Shown: positions 37,990 to 47,691, counted from the stretch's first letter. The stretch: DNA of 64,000 nt from Stutzerimonas nitrititolerans (GCF_003696285.1 NZ_RFFL01000005.1:119736-183735), one strand, 5' to 3'. The notes: a model not told the origin generated them from the sequence alone. Program-made: numbers and translations.

Positions 37990-39273
37990 CTACCCGGCCT
38001 GCCGCGAAGCATTGCTGTACAGCCCGGCGAACATATCGGCCATGGCTTCCTCGCTCGGGGCCTCCCCGGCCTGCAGGCTCACCGCTCGGCTGACCAACTG
38101 GTGACTGCGCGGCAGATGCAGGTCATCCGGAATACGCGGACCGTCACCGAGATAGGCTATCGGCAGATGCTGGCCAATCGTTAGCCCCAGAACATCACCC
38201 AGGCTCCCGGCTTCATCCAGTTTAGTCAGAATGCAGCCCGCCAGGCCGCAACGCCGGTAGTTGTGCCACGAAGCCTTGAGCACCTGGCTCTGGCTGGTCG
38301 CCGCCAGCACCAGATAATTCTTCGACTGGATTCCCTTGTCGGACAGCGCCTCGAGCTGCATGCGCAGCATCGGATCGCTGGCCGGCAGACCGGCGGTATC
38401 GATCAACACCACGCGCTTGCGCGCAAGCGGCGCTAGCGACTTGCTCAGCGGCTGGCTCGGGTCGATCTGGACCACCGGGATATCGAGGATGCGGCCGAGG
38501 GTCTTCAGTTGTTCCTGAGCACCGATGCGGTAATTGTCCATGCTGGCCACCGCAATGTTCTGCGAGCCGTACTTGAGGACATAGCGCGCCGCCAGCTTCG
38601 CCAGCGTGGTGGTCTTGCCGACACCGGCCATGCCCACCAGCGCGATGACGCCGCCCTGCTCCAGCGGCTCAACCTTGCTGACCTTGATCGACTGCGCCAG
38701 GTGCGCCAGCAGCATCCGCCAGGCCTGGCGCGGGTCGTCGATGGTCGAGACCTTTTCCAGCAGACTGCGCGACTGCTCGGCCGGCAACCCGATACGCTGC
38801 AGTTTGCGCCAGAGGCCGGCCTGCTGCGGGCGACGGCTCTGCTCCTGACCCCAAGCAATCGAGCCCAGCTGCACTTCGATCAGCTCGCGCAAACCGTGCA
38901 GCTCGCTGTACATGGCTTCCAGGGCACGCGGGTCCAGCGCGGCAGGTGCAGGCTTCTGCTCCGGCAACGCGGTGCCGGTTGCAGGTTTCTCATCCTGCAC
39001 CTGGCGATTCTTTGCCGCCTGGGCGACAACCGGCTGGCTCAGTTCGGCATGGGCACTGGCAATGCGCGCCTGAGTCTTGCGCAACTCGGCCTCCAGCGCC
39101 GGGTTGGCACGGTGAGGCGTGGCGGGTTCCATCGGATAATCGAGCACGGCGGTCAGCTCGACGCCGCCGGCAACCCGGCGATTGCCGACTATGGCGGCAT
39201 CCGCGCCCAACTCGTCACGCACCATTTTCATGGCGATCCGCATGTCGGCAGCGAAGAAACGTTTGACCTGCAT
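37990..39273 (-). CDS. flhF: SRP-type GTPase FlhF, flagellar pole determinant
   Basis: 427 aa. N-terminal basic B domain (MQVKRFFAADMRIAMKMVRD), then the NG domain with G1 GMAGVGKTTTLAKLAARY, G3 DTAGL and G4 TKLDEA. It places the flagellum at the cell pole. Start 39273 matches the conserved family N-terminus. It follows flhA by 15 nt. Confidence 0.97.
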   Translation of the reverse strand: MQVKRFFAADMRIAMKMVRDELGADAAIVGNRRVAGGVELTAVLDYPMEPATPHRANPALEAELRKTQARIASAHAELSQPVVAQAAKNRQVQDEKPATGTALPEQKPAPAALDPRALEAMYSELHGLRELIEVQLGSIAWGQEQSRRPQQAGLWRKLQRIGLPAEQSRSLLEKVSTIDDPRQAWRMLLAHLAQSIKVSKVEPLEQGGVIALVGMAGVGKTTTLAKLAARYVLKYGSQNIAVASMDNYRIGAQEQLKTLGRILDIPVVQIDPSQPLSKSLAPLARKRVVLIDTAGLPASDPMLRMQLEALSDKGIQSKNYLVLAATSQSQVLKASWHNYRRCGLAGCILTKLDEAGSLGDVLGLTIGQHLPIAYLGDGPRIPDDLHLPRSHQLVSRAVSLQAGEAPSEEAMADMFAGLYSNASRQAG

Positions 39274-39288
39274 GGCCTGCACCCTCGA

Positions 39289-41409
39289 TTAATTCTGACC
39301 CACCGTCGCAACGATGGTGACCTGCTTGTTATCCGGTATTTCCTGATAAGCCAGGACATGGATGTTCGGTACCGCCAGCCGCGCGAACCGCGACAGCATC
39401 GCCCGGACCGGCCCCGCCACCAGCAAGATGGCCGGCTTGCCCAGCATTTCCTGTCGCTGAGCCGCATCTACCAGAGAACGTTGCAACTTCTCGGCCATGC
39501 CAGGCTCCAGCAGGATGCCATCCTCGGAGCCTTGACCAGCCTTCTGCAGACTATTGAGCAATATCTGTTCCAATCTTGGTTCCAGAGTGATCACAGGCAG
39601 CTGCGGCTCTAGTCCCACAACGTTTTGCACGATTGCGCGCGACAGCGCCACCCGCACCGCCGCAACCATAGCGGCGGGATCTTGACTCTTGCCGGCGACG
39701 TTCGCGATGGCTTCGGCAATGGTACGGATGTCCCGCACCGGCACCTGCTCCTGCAACAACGCCTGCAATACCTTGAGCAAGGTGGACAGGGAAATCATTC
39801 CCGGCACCAGCTCCTCGGCCAGCTTCGGCGAGCTCTTGGCCAGCAACTGCATCAATTGCTGGACCTCTTCGTGGCCGAGTAATTCATGGGCGTGCTTGTG
39901 CAGCACCTGGTTCAGATGCGTGGCGATCACGGTGCTGGCATCGACCACGGTGTAGCCGAGCGACTGCGCCTGTTCGCGCTGGCTGACTTCGATCCAGACC
40001 GCCTCCAAGCCGAACGCCGGGTCCTTGGCGGCGATCCCATTCAGTGGACCGAACACCTGGCCAGGGTTGATCGCCAGCTCACGATCCGGATAGACCTCGG
40101 CTTCGGCCAGGCTCACGCCCATCAACGTCAGGCGATAGGCATTGGGCAACAGGTCGAGGTTGTCGCGAATGTGCACCGAGGGCATCAGGAAGCCCAGGTC
40201 CTGGGACAGCTTCTTGCGTACGCCCTTGATCCGCGCCAGCAATTGTCCTCCCTGGTTGCGGTCCACCAGCGGAATCAGGCGATAGCCCACTTCCAGGCCG
40301 ACCATGTCCACCGGCGTCACGTCATCCCAGCCGAGCTCCTTGGTTTCCGCGGCACGCTGGGCCGGCAGCAGCTCCTGCTGCTTCTGCACTTCCTGCTCGG
40401 CCTGCTGCTTGACCTGCTTCTGCCGATGCCAGATCCAGAACGCACCCGCCGCCGCAGCCGCACCCAGGCCGAGGAACGACATGTGCGGCATGCCGGGCAC
40501 CAGACCCATGGCGATCATGATGGCCGCCGACACGGCCAGCGCCTTCGGCGAGGCGAACATCTGCCGGTTGACCTGTTGCCCCATGTCTTCGGCACTGGTG
40601 ACGCGGGTCACCATGATCGCCGCGGCAGTGGACAGCAGCAGCGAGGGAATCTGCGCGACCAGGCCGTCGCCGATGGTCAGCAGCGCATAGACCTTGCCCG
40701 CGTCGGCGAAGCTCAGGCCATGCTGGACCATGCCGATGCCCATGCCGCCCAGCAGGTTGATGAACAGGATCAGCAGGCCGGCGATGGCATCGCCACGCAC
40801 GAATTTGCTGGCACCGTCCATCGAACCGTAGAAATCCGCTTCGGAAGCGACCTCGACGCGACGCTGCTTGGCTTCGGCCTGGTCGATCAGTCCCGAGTTG
40901 AGATCGGCGTCGATGGCCATCTGCTTGCCCGGCATGGCATCGAGGGTGAAGCGGGCGCTGACTTCGGAAATACGCCCGGCACCCTTGGTGACCACCACGA
41001 AGTTGATGATCATCAGGATCGCGAACACCACGATACCGACCACGTAGTTGCCGCCGATCACCACGTTGCCGAAGGCCTCGATCACATGCCCGGCTGCCGA
41101 GCCCCCCTCGTGCCCATGGATCAGTACCACGCGGGTGGACGCGACGTTCAGCGCCAGCCGCATCAACGTCGCGACCAGCAGGATGGTCGGGAATACCGCG
41201 AAATCCAGCGGGCGCAACGCGTAAACGCTGACCAGCAGCACGACGATGGACAACGCGATGTTGAAGGTGAACAGCACGTCCAGCAGGAACGGCGGCACCG
41301 GCAGCATCATCATGCCCAGCATCACCAACAACAACAGCGGCACACCCAGGTTGCCGCGGCCGACGCCGGTCAAGCTGTTGCGCATATTGAGAAGTTGCGT
41401 GCGATCCAA
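39289..41409 (-). CDS. flhA: Flagellar export gate protein FlhA
   Basis: 706 aa. Eight N-terminal membrane helices (residues about 15-320) carry the FHIPEP-type cytoplasmic loop (KGAGRISEVSARFTLDAMPG), and a large cytoplasmic domain binds chaperones and substrates. The start is most likely a TTG at 41409 (MDRTQLLNMRN), because the family N-terminus reads MDRTQL and the length then equals that of P. aeruginosa FlhA. The first ATG lies eight codons inside (MRNSLTG). Translation from TTG with a poor Shine-Dalgarno may keep expression low. Confidence 0.95.
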   Translation of the reverse strand: MDRTQLLNMRNSLTGVGRGNLGVPLLLLVMLGMMMLPVPPFLLDVLFTFNIALSIVVLLVSVYALRPLDFAVFPTILLVATLMRLALNVASTRVVLIHGHEGGSAAGHVIEAFGNVVIGGNYVVGIVVFAILMIINFVVVTKGAGRISEVSARFTLDAMPGKQMAIDADLNSGLIDQAEAKQRRVEVASEADFYGSMDGASKFVRGDAIAGLLILFINLLGGMGIGMVQHGLSFADAGKVYALLTIGDGLVAQIPSLLLSTAAAIMVTRVTSAEDMGQQVNRQMFASPKALAVSAAIMIAMGLVPGMPHMSFLGLGAAAAAGAFWIWHRQKQVKQQAEQEVQKQQELLPAQRAAETKELGWDDVTPVDMVGLEVGYRLIPLVDRNQGGQLLARIKGVRKKLSQDLGFLMPSVHIRDNLDLLPNAYRLTLMGVSLAEAEVYPDRELAINPGQVFGPLNGIAAKDPAFGLEAVWIEVSQREQAQSLGYTVVDASTVIATHLNQVLHKHAHELLGHEEVQQLMQLLAKSSPKLAEELVPGMISLSTLLKVLQALLQEQVPVRDIRTIAEAIANVAGKSQDPAAMVAAVRVALSRAIVQNVVGLEPQLPVITLEPRLEQILLNSLQKAGQGSEDGILLEPGMAEKLQRSLVDAAQRQEMLGKPAILLVAGPVRAMLSRFARLAVPNIHVLAYQEIPDNKQVTIVATVGQN

Positions 41410-41469
41410 CGGGGCCCCCGGCGATACAGAACGGATTCTTGACGCGAAATGCGTCCTTGCCGGGGTATA

Positions 41470-41484
41470 GCAAGAAGGGGTCCA
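41470..41484 (-). promoter_or_regulatory. Sigma-54-type promoter of flhA
   Basis: On the minus strand TGGACC-CCTTC-TTGC keeps the -24 GG and -12 GC pair. It is about 61 nt ahead of the flhA start, the same geometry as at fliE. A GCGTCAAGAAT element lies 25 nt downstream of its edge. Confidence 0.6.
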
Positions 41485-41621
41485 ACTTTTTTCAGCGCCG
41501 AAACCTGACGCCCTGGCTTGGCAGGCGAGCCAGAGCGGCTCAGCCGAACGCAGTGGCAACCCAGCAGTCAGATTAGAACCCGGCGACGCACCGCCGCCGA
41601 TTTCTGCACAGGAGCTTCGAT

Positions 41622-42143
41622 ATGAAACAGTGGATCATCGCCGCGCTGGCCGGCTGCAGCGCCCTCGCCGTCCAGGCGGAAACGCTGAGTGTGGAGGTGA
41701 ATGCCGTCACCGCCCAGGGCATCGGTGAATCGGTCGGCAACGTGAAGATCGAGACCAGCGACTACGGCCTGGTGTTTCGCCCCGAGCTGTCGGGCCTGCA
41801 GCCCGGCGCCCATGGTTTTCACCTCCACTCCAAGGGCAGCTGCGAGCCGGCGGAAGTCGACGGCAAGCCTACCGCTGCCGGCGCTGCGACCGGCCACTGG
41901 GACCCGAAGAACAGCGGCAAGCACGGCGAGCCCTGGGGCGACGGGCACATGGGCGACCTGCCGGCGCTGTTCGTCGATAGCGAGGGCAAGGCCAGCCAGC
42001 CGGTACTGGCTCCGCGCCTGAAGAGCCTCGGCGACATCAAGGGCCTGGCGCTGATGGTTCACCAGGGCGGCGACAACCACGCCGACCATCCGCAACCACT
42101 GGGCGGCGGCGGCGCCCGGGTGGCTTGCGGCGTGATCGAATAA
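41622..42143 (+). CDS. sodC: Periplasmic Cu/Zn superoxide dismutase SodC
   Basis: 173 aa. A signal peptide ([19 protein letters not shown]) is followed by the SodC barrel: [13 protein letters not shown] (copper ligands and disulfide Cys), [20 protein letters not shown] (zinc ligands), [17 protein letters not shown] and RVACG (second Cys). It removes periplasmic superoxide. AGGAG stands 7 nt before the ATG. It lies on the plus strand between flhA (divergent) and flhB (convergent, 36 nt apart), where P. aeruginosa has other genes (PA1450/PA1451). Confidence 0.96.
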   Translation: MKQWIIAALAGCSALAVQAETLSVEVNAVTAQGIGESVGNVKIETSDYGLVFRPELSGLQPGAHGFHLHSKGSCEPAEVDGKPTAAGAATGHWDPKNSGKHGEPWGDGHMGDLPALFVDSEGKASQPVLAPRLKSLGDIKGLALMVHQGGDNHADHPQPLGGGGARVACGVIE

Positions 42144-42179
42144 AAAGCGCTCGAGGACGATCCGCGCCCCTCGGGCGAA

Positions 42180-43316
42180 TCAGGCGTCCCTGCGCAAATC
42201 CGGCGGGATCGGCAAGTTGCCCAGCGGGTCCGGACGCTTGCCTCTGCCGGCCTGGTACTGGCGCAACTGATAGACGTAGGCCAGCACCTGCGCCACGGCC
42301 AGATAGAGACCCGCCGGAATTTCCTGCTCCAGCTCGGTCGAGTAGTACACCGCCCGGGCCAGCGCCGGCGACTCGAGTACCGTCACGCTGTGCTCCTGGG
42401 CGATCTCGCGGATCTTCAGCGCGAGGAAATCGCCGCCCTTGGCCACCAGCATCGGCGCACCGCCCTTGTCGGCGTCGTATTTCAGCGCCACGGCAAAGTG
42501 CGTCGGGTTGGTGATCACCACGTCGGCATCCGGCACCGCCTGCATCATCCGTCGCTCGGCCATCTCGCGCTGCAGCTGGCGAATCTTGGACTTGACCTCG
42601 GGCTTGCCTTCGCTGTCCTTGTACTCGTCCTTGACCTCCTGCTTGGTCATCATCAGCTTCTGCTTGTTGTCCCAGAGCTGGAACGGCACATCCACCGCCG
42701 CGATCAGGATCAGGCCGCAAGCCATCCACAGCGCGCACCAGCCGACGATCTCGACGCTATGGGCGATGGCCAGCTCCAACGGCTGCTTGGCGATCGACAG
42801 CAGGTCGTCCTGGTAGGCCGAGAGCACCAGCAATCCAACCGCCAGCACTACCAGGAACTTGCCCAGCGCCTTGAGCAGCTCGACCAGCGCCTTGGCCGAG
42901 AACATCCGCTTGAGGCCAGCGCCAGGATTCATCCGGCTGAACTTGGGCGCCATCGCCTTGCCCGAGAACAGCCAGCCGCCGAGCGAAATGGGGCCGATGA
43001 TGGACACGATCAGCAGCACGACGAGTAGCGGGATGATCGCTTCCAGCGCGATCATCCCGCTGTGGGCCAACAGCGAGATCATGCTGCTCTCGCTCAGTGC
43101 GGTCTGACGGTCGAGTTCGAAGGCGCCGCGCATCATCGCCATCAGGCTCTGCGCCAGCCCCGCTCCGGAAGCCAGCAACCCGCCGATGCCGCCGAGGGTC
43201 ACCGCCACCGTATTCAGCTCCCGCGAGCGCGCCAGCTGGCCTTTCTCGCGTGATTCGCGGCGGCGTTTCTCCGTGGGTTCTTCGCTTTTATCGGCGCCAC
43301 TTTCGCTCTCAGCCAT
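42180..43316 (-). CDS. flhB: Flagellar export switch protein FlhB
   Basis: 378 aa. The acidic/basic N-terminus (ADKSEEPTEKRRRESREKGQ) precedes four membrane helices, then the cytoplasmic domain with the autocleavage site NPTH (VVITNPTHFAVALKYD). Cleavage there switches export from rod/hook to filament substrates. Its C-terminal fragment is paralleled by the stand-alone gene at 26538. It starts 24 nt after fliR. Confidence 0.97.
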   Translation of the reverse strand: MAESESGADKSEEPTEKRRRESREKGQLARSRELNTVAVTLGGIGGLLASGAGLAQSLMAMMRGAFELDRQTALSESSMISLLAHSGMIALEAIIPLLVVLLIVSIIGPISLGGWLFSGKAMAPKFSRMNPGAGLKRMFSAKALVELLKALGKFLVVLAVGLLVLSAYQDDLLSIAKQPLELAIAHSVEIVGWCALWMACGLILIAAVDVPFQLWDNKQKLMMTKQEVKDEYKDSEGKPEVKSKIRQLQREMAERRMMQAVPDADVVITNPTHFAVALKYDADKGGAPMLVAKGGDFLALKIREIAQEHSVTVLESPALARAVYYSTELEQEIPAGLYLAVAQVLAYVYQLRQYQAGRGKRPDPLGNLPIPPDLRRDA

Positions 43317-43340
43317 GGGCGACCTCCGGCAGGATGCTCA

Positions 43341-44117
43341 TCAACGTACCCCGATCAGTTCGCGCAGCATCCCCAGCGCCTCGCTGACGAACACCTGGTA
43401 CTGAGCCAGGATATCCGCCATGCCGACCCACACCACCACCAGACCCAGCACCAGCGTCAGCGGAAACCCGATGGAGAAGATGTTCAGCTGCGGCGCCGCG
43501 CGGGTCATCAGGCCGAAGCCCAGGTTCACCACCAGCAACGCGGTGATCGCCGGCAGCACCAGCAGCAGACCGGCGCCGAGCACCCAGCCCAGCTTGCCGG
43601 CGACTTCCCAGTAGTGATTGGTGCTCAAACCCCCGCCCACCGGCAGGGTGATGAAGCTTTCCGTGAGGATTTCCAGCACCACCAGGTGGCCGTTCATGGC
43701 CAGGAACAGCAGGATCACCAGCAGGTTGAAGAACTGCCCGAGCACCGGCACCGACACGCCGTTGGCCGGGTCGACCATCGAGGCGAAACCCAGGCCCATC
43801 TGCATCGCCAGCATCTGACCGGAGACGATGAACAGCTGGAAGAACAGTTGCAGCACGAAGCCCAGCATCACACCGATGAGGATCTGCTCGACGATCAGCA
43901 ACAGCGCCTGCAGGCTCAAGGCCTCGACCACTGGCACCGGTGGCAGCGCCGGCACCAGCACCACAGAGATGGCCACCGCCAGGTACAGGCGCACACGCAT
44001 CGGCACCAGCTGCGTTCCGATGATCGGCATGCTCATCAGCAGCGCGGCGACGCGGAACAGGGGCAGCAGGAACTGCGCGACCCAGCCGCCGATCTGCGCG
44101 TTGGTGAGCTCGAGCAT
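43341..44117 (-). CDS. fliR: Flagellar export protein FliR
   Basis: 258-aa polytopic protein with six hydrophobic segments. Family phrases are FRVAALLMSMPIIGTQLVPM and GLGFASMVDPANGVSVPVLG. Part of the FliPQR export gate core. The ATG at 44117 overlaps the fliQ stop as TGATG; the upstream open frame is a shadow of fliQ. Confidence 0.96.
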   Translation of the reverse strand: MLELTNAQIGGWVAQFLLPLFRVAALLMSMPIIGTQLVPMRVRLYLAVAISVVLVPALPPVPVVEALSLQALLLIVEQILIGVMLGFVLQLFFQLFIVSGQMLAMQMGLGFASMVDPANGVSVPVLGQFFNLLVILLFLAMNGHLVVLEILTESFITLPVGGGLSTNHYWEVAGKLGWVLGAGLLLVLPAITALLVVNLGFGLMTRAAPQLNIFSIGFPLTLVLGLVVVWVGMADILAQYQVFVSEALGMLRELIGVR

Positions 44118-44386
44118 CAGCCGATGATCAGGGGTATGTTCTGGATCAGGTTCTGGCTGTACTCCATCAGCTCGCGCACCAGCCAGGGCCCCGCCCAGAT
44201 CAGCGTCAGCAGCATCACCAGCAGGCGCGGCAGAAAGCTCAGCGTCTGCTCGTTGATCTGCGTCGCCGCCTGGAACATCGCCACCACCAGGCCGACCAAC
44301 AGGCTCGGCACCACCAGCACGCCGACGATGGTGGCTGTCAGCCACAGGCCACCGCGAAACAGATCGACCGCGACTTCCGGAGTCAT
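44117..44386 (-). CDS. fliQ: Flagellar export protein FliQ
   Basis: 89 aa, two transmembrane helices forming a hairpin (LWLTATIVGVLVVPSLLVGL and LLVMLLTLIWAGPWLV) with the conserved AMFQAATQINEQTLSFLP between them. Export gate component, 10 nt after fliP. Confidence 0.97.
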   Translation of the reverse strand: MTPEVAVDLFRGGLWLTATIVGVLVVPSLLVGLVVAMFQAATQINEQTLSFLPRLLVMLLTLIWAGPWLVRELMEYSQNLIQNIPLIIG

Positions 44387-44396
44387 GGCAAACCTC

Positions 44397-45173
44397 CTAG
44401 AGAGTGCCGAAGCTGCTGGCGAGGGTACCGATGATCAGCCCCCAGCCATCGATCAGCACGAACAGCATGATCTTGAACGGCAGCGAAATGATCAGTGGCG
44501 AGAGCATCATCATGCCCATCGCCATCAGCACGCTGGCCACCACCATGTCGATGATCAGGAAGGGAATGAAGATCATGAAGCCGATCTGGAACGCCGTCTT
44601 CAGCTCGGAGGTCACGAATGCCGGAACCAGGATGGTCAGCGGCACGGCCTCCGGCGTCTGCAGGTCGGTACGCTTGGACAGCCGCACGAACAGCTCCAGA
44701 TCGCTTTCGCGCGTCTGCGCCAGCATGAAATTCTTCAGCGGCACCTCGGCGCGGGCGATCGCCTGCTGCGCCGGCAACTGCTGATTGAGATAGGGCTGCA
44801 GGGCATCGCGGTTAATCTGGTCGAAGACCGGCGCCATGATGAACAGCGTGAGGAAGATGGTCAGGCCGATGAGAATCTGGTTCGACGGCGTCTGCTGCAG
44901 CCCCAGTGCCTGGCGCAGGATAGAGAAGACGATGATGATCCGCGTGAAACTGGTCATCAGCATGACGAACGCCGGGATGAAACTCAGCGCCGTCATGATC
45001 AGCAGGATCTGCAGGCTGACCGAATATTCCTGCTGGCCCTCGGCGTCGGTGCTCAGGGTGATGGCCGGGATCGACAGCGGGTTGTCGCCCTGGCCGATCA
45101 GCGCGCCGGCATCCTGCCCGAGGGCGAGCGGCGCGACCAGCGCCAGCGCAACGGCCAGCAACAGTCGAAACAT
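44397..45173 (-). CDS. fliP: Flagellar export protein FliP
   Basis: 258 aa. A cleavable signal peptide ([20 protein letters not shown]) is followed by four membrane helices with the conserved [33 protein letters not shown] and [19 protein letters not shown]. It forms the pentameric core of the export gate. Start overlaps the fliO stop as TGATG. Confidence 0.97.
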   Translation of the reverse strand: MFRLLLAVALALVAPLALGQDAGALIGQGDNPLSIPAITLSTDAEGQQEYSVSLQILLIMTALSFIPAFVMLMTSFTRIIIVFSILRQALGLQQTPSNQILIGLTIFLTLFIMAPVFDQINRDALQPYLNQQLPAQQAIARAEVPLKNFMLAQTRESDLELFVRLSKRTDLQTPEAVPLTILVPAFVTSELKTAFQIGFMIFIPFLIIDMVVASVLMAMGMMMLSPLIISLPFKIMLFVLIDGWGLIIGTLASSFGTL

Positions 45174-45592
45174 CAGTGCTTGTCCTTCTGGTCCTTGCCC
45201 AACAGCTCCATCAGGCGCTGGGCAAACTCCGGCGTGGCCGGTTCCGCGTCCGGCAGATGCACCGGTTCCTCGAGCACGTGCAGTGGCGTGATGCGACCGG
45301 CGCTCAGGCCGAGCAGGATCTGTTCGCCGCCTACCTGCACCAGCACCAGCCGCTCGCGCGGCCCCAGCGCCTGGGTGGAAACGATCTTGATGACCTGCGC
45401 GCCCCGCGGATGGAGCTGCTGGACGCGACGCAACAGCCAGGCCAGCAGGAAGATCAGCCCGATGACCAGCAGCAGGCCCAGCAGCAGCTTGCTCAGCTGC
45501 GCACCCATGCCGGCACTGCTCATGCTGGCCGTCGTTTCGGCAGCCATGACCGGCAGCATGGGCAACATGGCAAGGGCGGCAAGAATACGCAT
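45173..45592 (-). CDS. fliO: Flagellar protein FliO
   Basis: 139 aa. N-terminal hydrophobic leader, then a transmembrane helix ([19 protein letters not shown]) and a short cytoplasmic FliO domain ([20 protein letters not shown]). It assists FliP assembly. It begins 1 nt after the fliN stop. Confidence 0.93.
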   Translation of the reverse strand: MRILAALAMLPMLPVMAAETTASMSSAGMGAQLSKLLLGLLLVIGLIFLLAWLLRRVQQLHPRGAQVIKIVSTQALGPRERLVLVQVGGEQILLGLSAGRITPLHVLEEPVHLPDAEPATPEFAQRLMELLGKDQKDKH

Positions 45593-45593
45593 G

Positions 45594-46067
45594 TCAGCGC
45601 AGCTTCTTGATGCGTTCGCTCGGACTGATCACATCGGTCAGCCGAATGCCGAACTTCTCGTTGACCACCACCACTTCGCCGTGGGCGATCAGGGTGCCGT
45701 TGACCAGCACGTCCAGCGGCTCACCCGCCAGGCGATCGAGCTCCACCACCGAGCCCTGGTTGAGCTGCAGCAGGTTGCGGATGCTGATTTCGGTGCTGCC
45801 CACTTCCATGGAAATCGATACCGGGATATCCAGGATCACGTCCAGATTGGGACCGTCGAGCCCCACGGGCGCCGCGCTGGCCTTCGGCGCGCTGCCGAAC
45901 TCCTCCAGCGGTGCCTTCGGCGCGGCCGGAGCAGCGGGCGGAACCCCCTGGCTCAACAGGGCATCGATATCGTCCTGGCTGGCATCGCCGGCTTCGGCCA
46001 GGGCCGCGGCCCATTCGTCGGCGAGCGCCTGCTCTTCCGGGGAATTGTTTTCGTGTTCGTCTGCCAT
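45594..46067 (-). CDS. fliN: Flagellar switch protein FliN
   Basis: 157 aa. An extended acidic/Ala-rich N-terminus contains ASQDDIDALLSQG (about residues 28-40), a FliM-like CheY-binding motif, followed by a C-terminal SpoA domain (ILDIPVSISMEVGSTEISIR, VLVNGTLIAHGEVVVV). C-ring component. The extra N-terminal tail is longer than in E. coli FliN, as is usual in pseudomonads. Confidence 0.95.
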   Translation of the reverse strand: MADEHENNSPEEQALADEWAAALAEAGDASQDDIDALLSQGVPPAAPAAPKAPLEEFGSAPKASAAPVGLDGPNLDVILDIPVSISMEVGSTEISIRNLLQLNQGSVVELDRLAGEPLDVLVNGTLIAHGEVVVVNEKFGIRLTDVISPSERIKKLR

Positions 46068-46107
46068 CGCTAATCCTCGACGGGCTGGTAATTGGAATAG
46101 GTCTGAA

Positions 46108-47079
46108 TCACCGTGACCGCACCACGGGTTCCATCACCTGCAAGGCCAGATTGCCCTTGTGCGCGCCGAGCTTGACCTTGAAGGCCGGCATGCCGTTAGC
46201 GCGCATGATCATGTCCTCGGGCATTTCCACCGGAATGATGTCCCCCGGCTGCATGTTGAGAATGTCGCGCAACTTCAACTGACGCCGCACCACCGTGGCA
46301 CCCAGCGGCACGTTGACGTCGAGGATGTCCTCGCGCAGCGCCTTGACCCAGCGCTCGTCCTGGTCGCTGACGTCGGACTGGAAACCGGCATCGAGCATCT
46401 CGCGAATCGGCTCGATCATCGAGTAAGGCATGGCGATATGGAGATCGCCGCCGCCACTGTCCAGCTCGATGTGGAAGGTCGAGACCACCACCACCTCGCT
46501 GGGGCTGACGATATTGGCCAGCGCCGGGTTGACCTCCGAATGCACGTACTCGAAGTTGACTTCCAGGATCGCCTGCCAGGCTTCCTTGAGATCGTTGAAC
46601 GCCTGGTCGAGCACCATGCGCACTACGCGCAACTCGGTGGGCGTGAATTCGCGGCCTTCGATCTTGGCATGGCGGCCGTCGCCGCCGAAGAAGTTGTCCA
46701 CCAGCTTGAACACCAGCTTGGCGTCGAGAATGAACAGCGAAGTGCCGCGCAACGGCTTGATCTTCACCAGGTTCAGGCTGGTGGGCACGTACAGCGAGTG
46801 GATGTATTCGCCGAACTTCATCACCTGCACGCCGCCGACCGAGACGTCCGCAGAGCGCCGCAGCAGGTTGAACATGCTGATGCGGGTATAGCGGGCGAAA
46901 CGCTCGTTGACCATCTCCAGCGTGGGCATGCGCCCGCGCACGATCCGGTCCTGACTGGTCAGGTCGTAGCTCTTGATGCTGCCCGGCTCGGAATCGCTTT
47001 CGGTATCGACCAGGCCGTCGTCGACCCCATGCAGGAGCGCGTCGATCTCGTCTTGCGAGAGCAGATCTTGAACAGCCAT
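46108..47079 (-). CDS. fliM: Flagellar switch protein FliM
   Basis: 323 aa. The CheY-P binding N-terminus VQDLLSQDEIDALLHGV is followed by the CheC-like middle domain (with GGDGRHAKIEGREFTPTE) and the SpoA C-terminus (PLGATVVRRQLKLRDIL). It links CheY-P to FliG in the C-ring. 12 nt after fliL. Confidence 0.97.
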   Translation of the reverse strand: MAVQDLLSQDEIDALLHGVDDGLVDTESDSEPGSIKSYDLTSQDRIVRGRMPTLEMVNERFARYTRISMFNLLRRSADVSVGGVQVMKFGEYIHSLYVPTSLNLVKIKPLRGTSLFILDAKLVFKLVDNFFGGDGRHAKIEGREFTPTELRVVRMVLDQAFNDLKEAWQAILEVNFEYVHSEVNPALANIVSPSEVVVVSTFHIELDSGGGDLHIAMPYSMIEPIREMLDAGFQSDVSDQDERWVKALREDILDVNVPLGATVVRRQLKLRDILNMQPGDIIPVEMPEDMIMRANGMPAFKVKLGAHKGNLALQVMEPVVRSR

Positions 47080-47091
47080 CCTCGGCGACCT

Positions 47092-47625
47092 CTATTGCAG
47101 TACGAAGTTGGTGAACAGCACTTGCTCGACGGCAAGTTTGCCGATCTCTTTATTGGCCAGCTCCTGGACGCTGGCGGTAGCCTGCTGCCGCAGCATTTCC
47201 TGGCCGACCGGTGTCGCGATGGTGGCGAAGTCCTGACTGGAAAACAGCATGACCAGTTGATTGCGCAACAAGGGCATGTGTTCCTTGAGCGCGTCGAGTG
47301 CGACCTGATCACGCGACATCAGCGCGACGCTGACCTGCATGTAACGCTGGCGCCCACCGTTATTGCTGAAATTGACCACGAAGGCCGGTGCCAGGACCTC
47401 ATAGATCGCCGCGGGCTTGCCGGATGCGGTCGGCGCGGGCGCTTGCGCCTGCTCCTCACCCTTGCCGGCATCGTCCCGGTTCATGAAATACAGGGTGCTG
47501 GCGACCGACAATCCCACGGCCAGCAACAGGCCCAGCACGATGGCGACGATGAGTTTGATCTTGCCCTTGCCTGAAGTCTCGGCGCCAGGAGCTGGCACGT
47601 CCGGGGGACCCTGTTTCTTAGCCAT
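47092..47625 (-). CDS. fliL: Flagellar basal body-associated protein FliL
   Basis: 177 aa. A cytoplasmic Pro-rich start (MAKKQGPPDVPAPGAE), one membrane helix (LIVAIVLGLLLAVGLSVAST) and a periplasmic stomatin-like domain. It supports stator function. First gene of fliLMNOPQR-flhB, behind a strong sigma-54 site. Confidence 0.95.
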   Translation of the reverse strand: MAKKQGPPDVPAPGAETSGKGKIKLIVAIVLGLLLAVGLSVASTLYFMNRDDAGKGEEQAQAPAPTASGKPAAIYEVLAPAFVVNFSNNGGRQRYMQVSVALMSRDQVALDALKEHMPLLRNQLVMLFSSQDFATIATPVGQEMLRQQATASVQELANKEIGKLAVEQVLFTNFVLQ

Positions 47626-47676
47626 GCCAAATATCCGTCATCACGCGTGATTTCACTCTGCTTCAAGGAGTTAGGA

Positions 47677-47691
47677 GCAACTGCTGTGCCA
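47677..47691 (-). promoter_or_regulatory. Sigma-54 promoter of the fliL operon
   Basis: Minus-strand TGGCAC-AGCAG-TTGC matches the sigma-54 consensus exactly at the conserved positions. It lies about 52 nt ahead of the fliL start. Confidence 0.85.
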
